The position numbers and the translations under genes are program-made. Below, piece after piece: positions 63,421-64,000 of a DNA stretch of 64,000 nucleotides. This DNA comes from Theocolax elegans (taxonomy: Eukaryota; Arthropoda; Insecta; Hymenoptera; Cerocephalidae). Below the pieces are notes generated by a model. The model was given only the letters and a program-made list of their open reading frames with translations. It had not been told where the DNA came from and did no database searches. The stretch covers positions 89,159,580 through 89,223,579 of the forward strand of contig CM047425.1 in the NCBI GenBank assembly GCA_026168455.1, written 5' to 3'. Within the stretch, counting starts at the first letter, position 1, and each line of letters starts with the position of its first letter.

Positions 63421-64000
63421 AAAAGCAATATACTTTCTATTTTGACTATGTTACTACATTTTTGAGGTTTTCTATCGAAGCTAAATTCATTCTATTTCAA
63501 CACTATTTTATTGTAATGCAAAAGCTATAAAATAAAGTACTTTACAATACGCGAGATAGAACATTTAAAATATAAAAAGTTTTACGAAAATAAAGGATAC
63601 TTTAAAATTCTAATTCCTAGATCACTTAACAAGGAAATCAAATTATTGGTAAAAGAAACCTAAGTACATTTAAGTACTATATAAATATTAATATATAGAA
63701 TAAATACATTTGAAACTGTTACATCTTGTTATAGAATTAAACAAATTTTACACAATTCGACTTTTCTAAATTTAAATAGCCACTCGATTTTATTATATAA
63801 ACCTAATGACGATCTTAAAGAGCATTAAAACCAAGATGAATGTGCTAGAACATTAAAGTCAGAGAGTAGACTAGTTTAGTTGATATCGTAAAATCTAAGT
63901 TATTTAGACCATCGTATATAGAATGAAATTTGAATACGTATCAAGTGCTTGGCTATACAATTTGTATACATAATGACAAAATATTTTGAATGATTAATAA
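63421..64000. other. AT-rich non-coding DNA
   Basis: No gene is recognised up to the window end. Confidence 0.6.

Noticed and set aside
1..64000. CRISPR arrays, rRNA genes, prokaryotic operons
   Set aside because: No regularly spaced direct repeats with unique spacers, no rRNA-like conserved blocks and no closely packed gene series are visible. The window is eukaryotic non-coding DNA.

Overview
The window looks like eukaryotic nuclear DNA from an arthropod, most plausibly an insect. It is very AT-rich, dense in microsatellites, and carries insect-type transposon relics. Short GC-richer islets (100-600 bp) stand in an otherwise AT-rich background, a texture I associate with Hymenoptera such as ants, bees and wasps. 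That placement is inference; no gene names the species. I found no intact protein-coding gene, rRNA, convincing tRNA, CRISPR array or prokaryotic operon structure. Almost all longer open frames are low-complexity, T-rich, or lie inside repeats. The best reading is an intergenic desert or a large intron.

Layout. 1-12 kb: AT-rich DNA with a TTAA-flanked MITE (1394-1737), a 1-kb near-perfect palindrome (2660-3663), a 20-bp tandem repeat (5451-5547) and a nested inverted-repeat element (7306-8236). 12-34 kb: a 108-bp hAT-type MITE (12098-12205), a second copy of the first MITE in opposite orientation (20746-21123), the 3' end of a non-LTR retrotransposon (29068-29304), and several GC-richer islets that look like regulatory candidates. 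34-38 kb: a palindrome of two inverted ~470-bp arms with a Penelope-like end and a hammerhead-ribozyme-like motif in each arm. Its left arm is split at TTAA by a 2.8-kb DNA transposon carrying a decayed transposase pseudogene. 38-48 kb: an older foldback (41030-42708) and a tandem duplication of ~0.89 kb (45245-47028) carrying a CpG-rich islet. 48-64 kb: a CT/GC-rich promoter-like island (48880-49480), a TA-flanked inverted-repeat element (52077-53339), a decayed non-LTR reverse transcriptase (53797-55085) and a tandem duplication of ~1.88 kb (54961-58711).

How it fits together. The mobile elements account for most recognisable sequence. At least four elements use TTAA as target. The GC-richer islets recur every few kilobases and contain clustered homeodomain-, Sox-, POU- or GATA-like motifs, as enhancers around a developmental gene would, but this is inference without a cross-species comparison. 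Both long tandem duplications are nearly identical in their interior yet differ by many one-base indels near one end. That pattern suggests assembly joins rather than real duplications.
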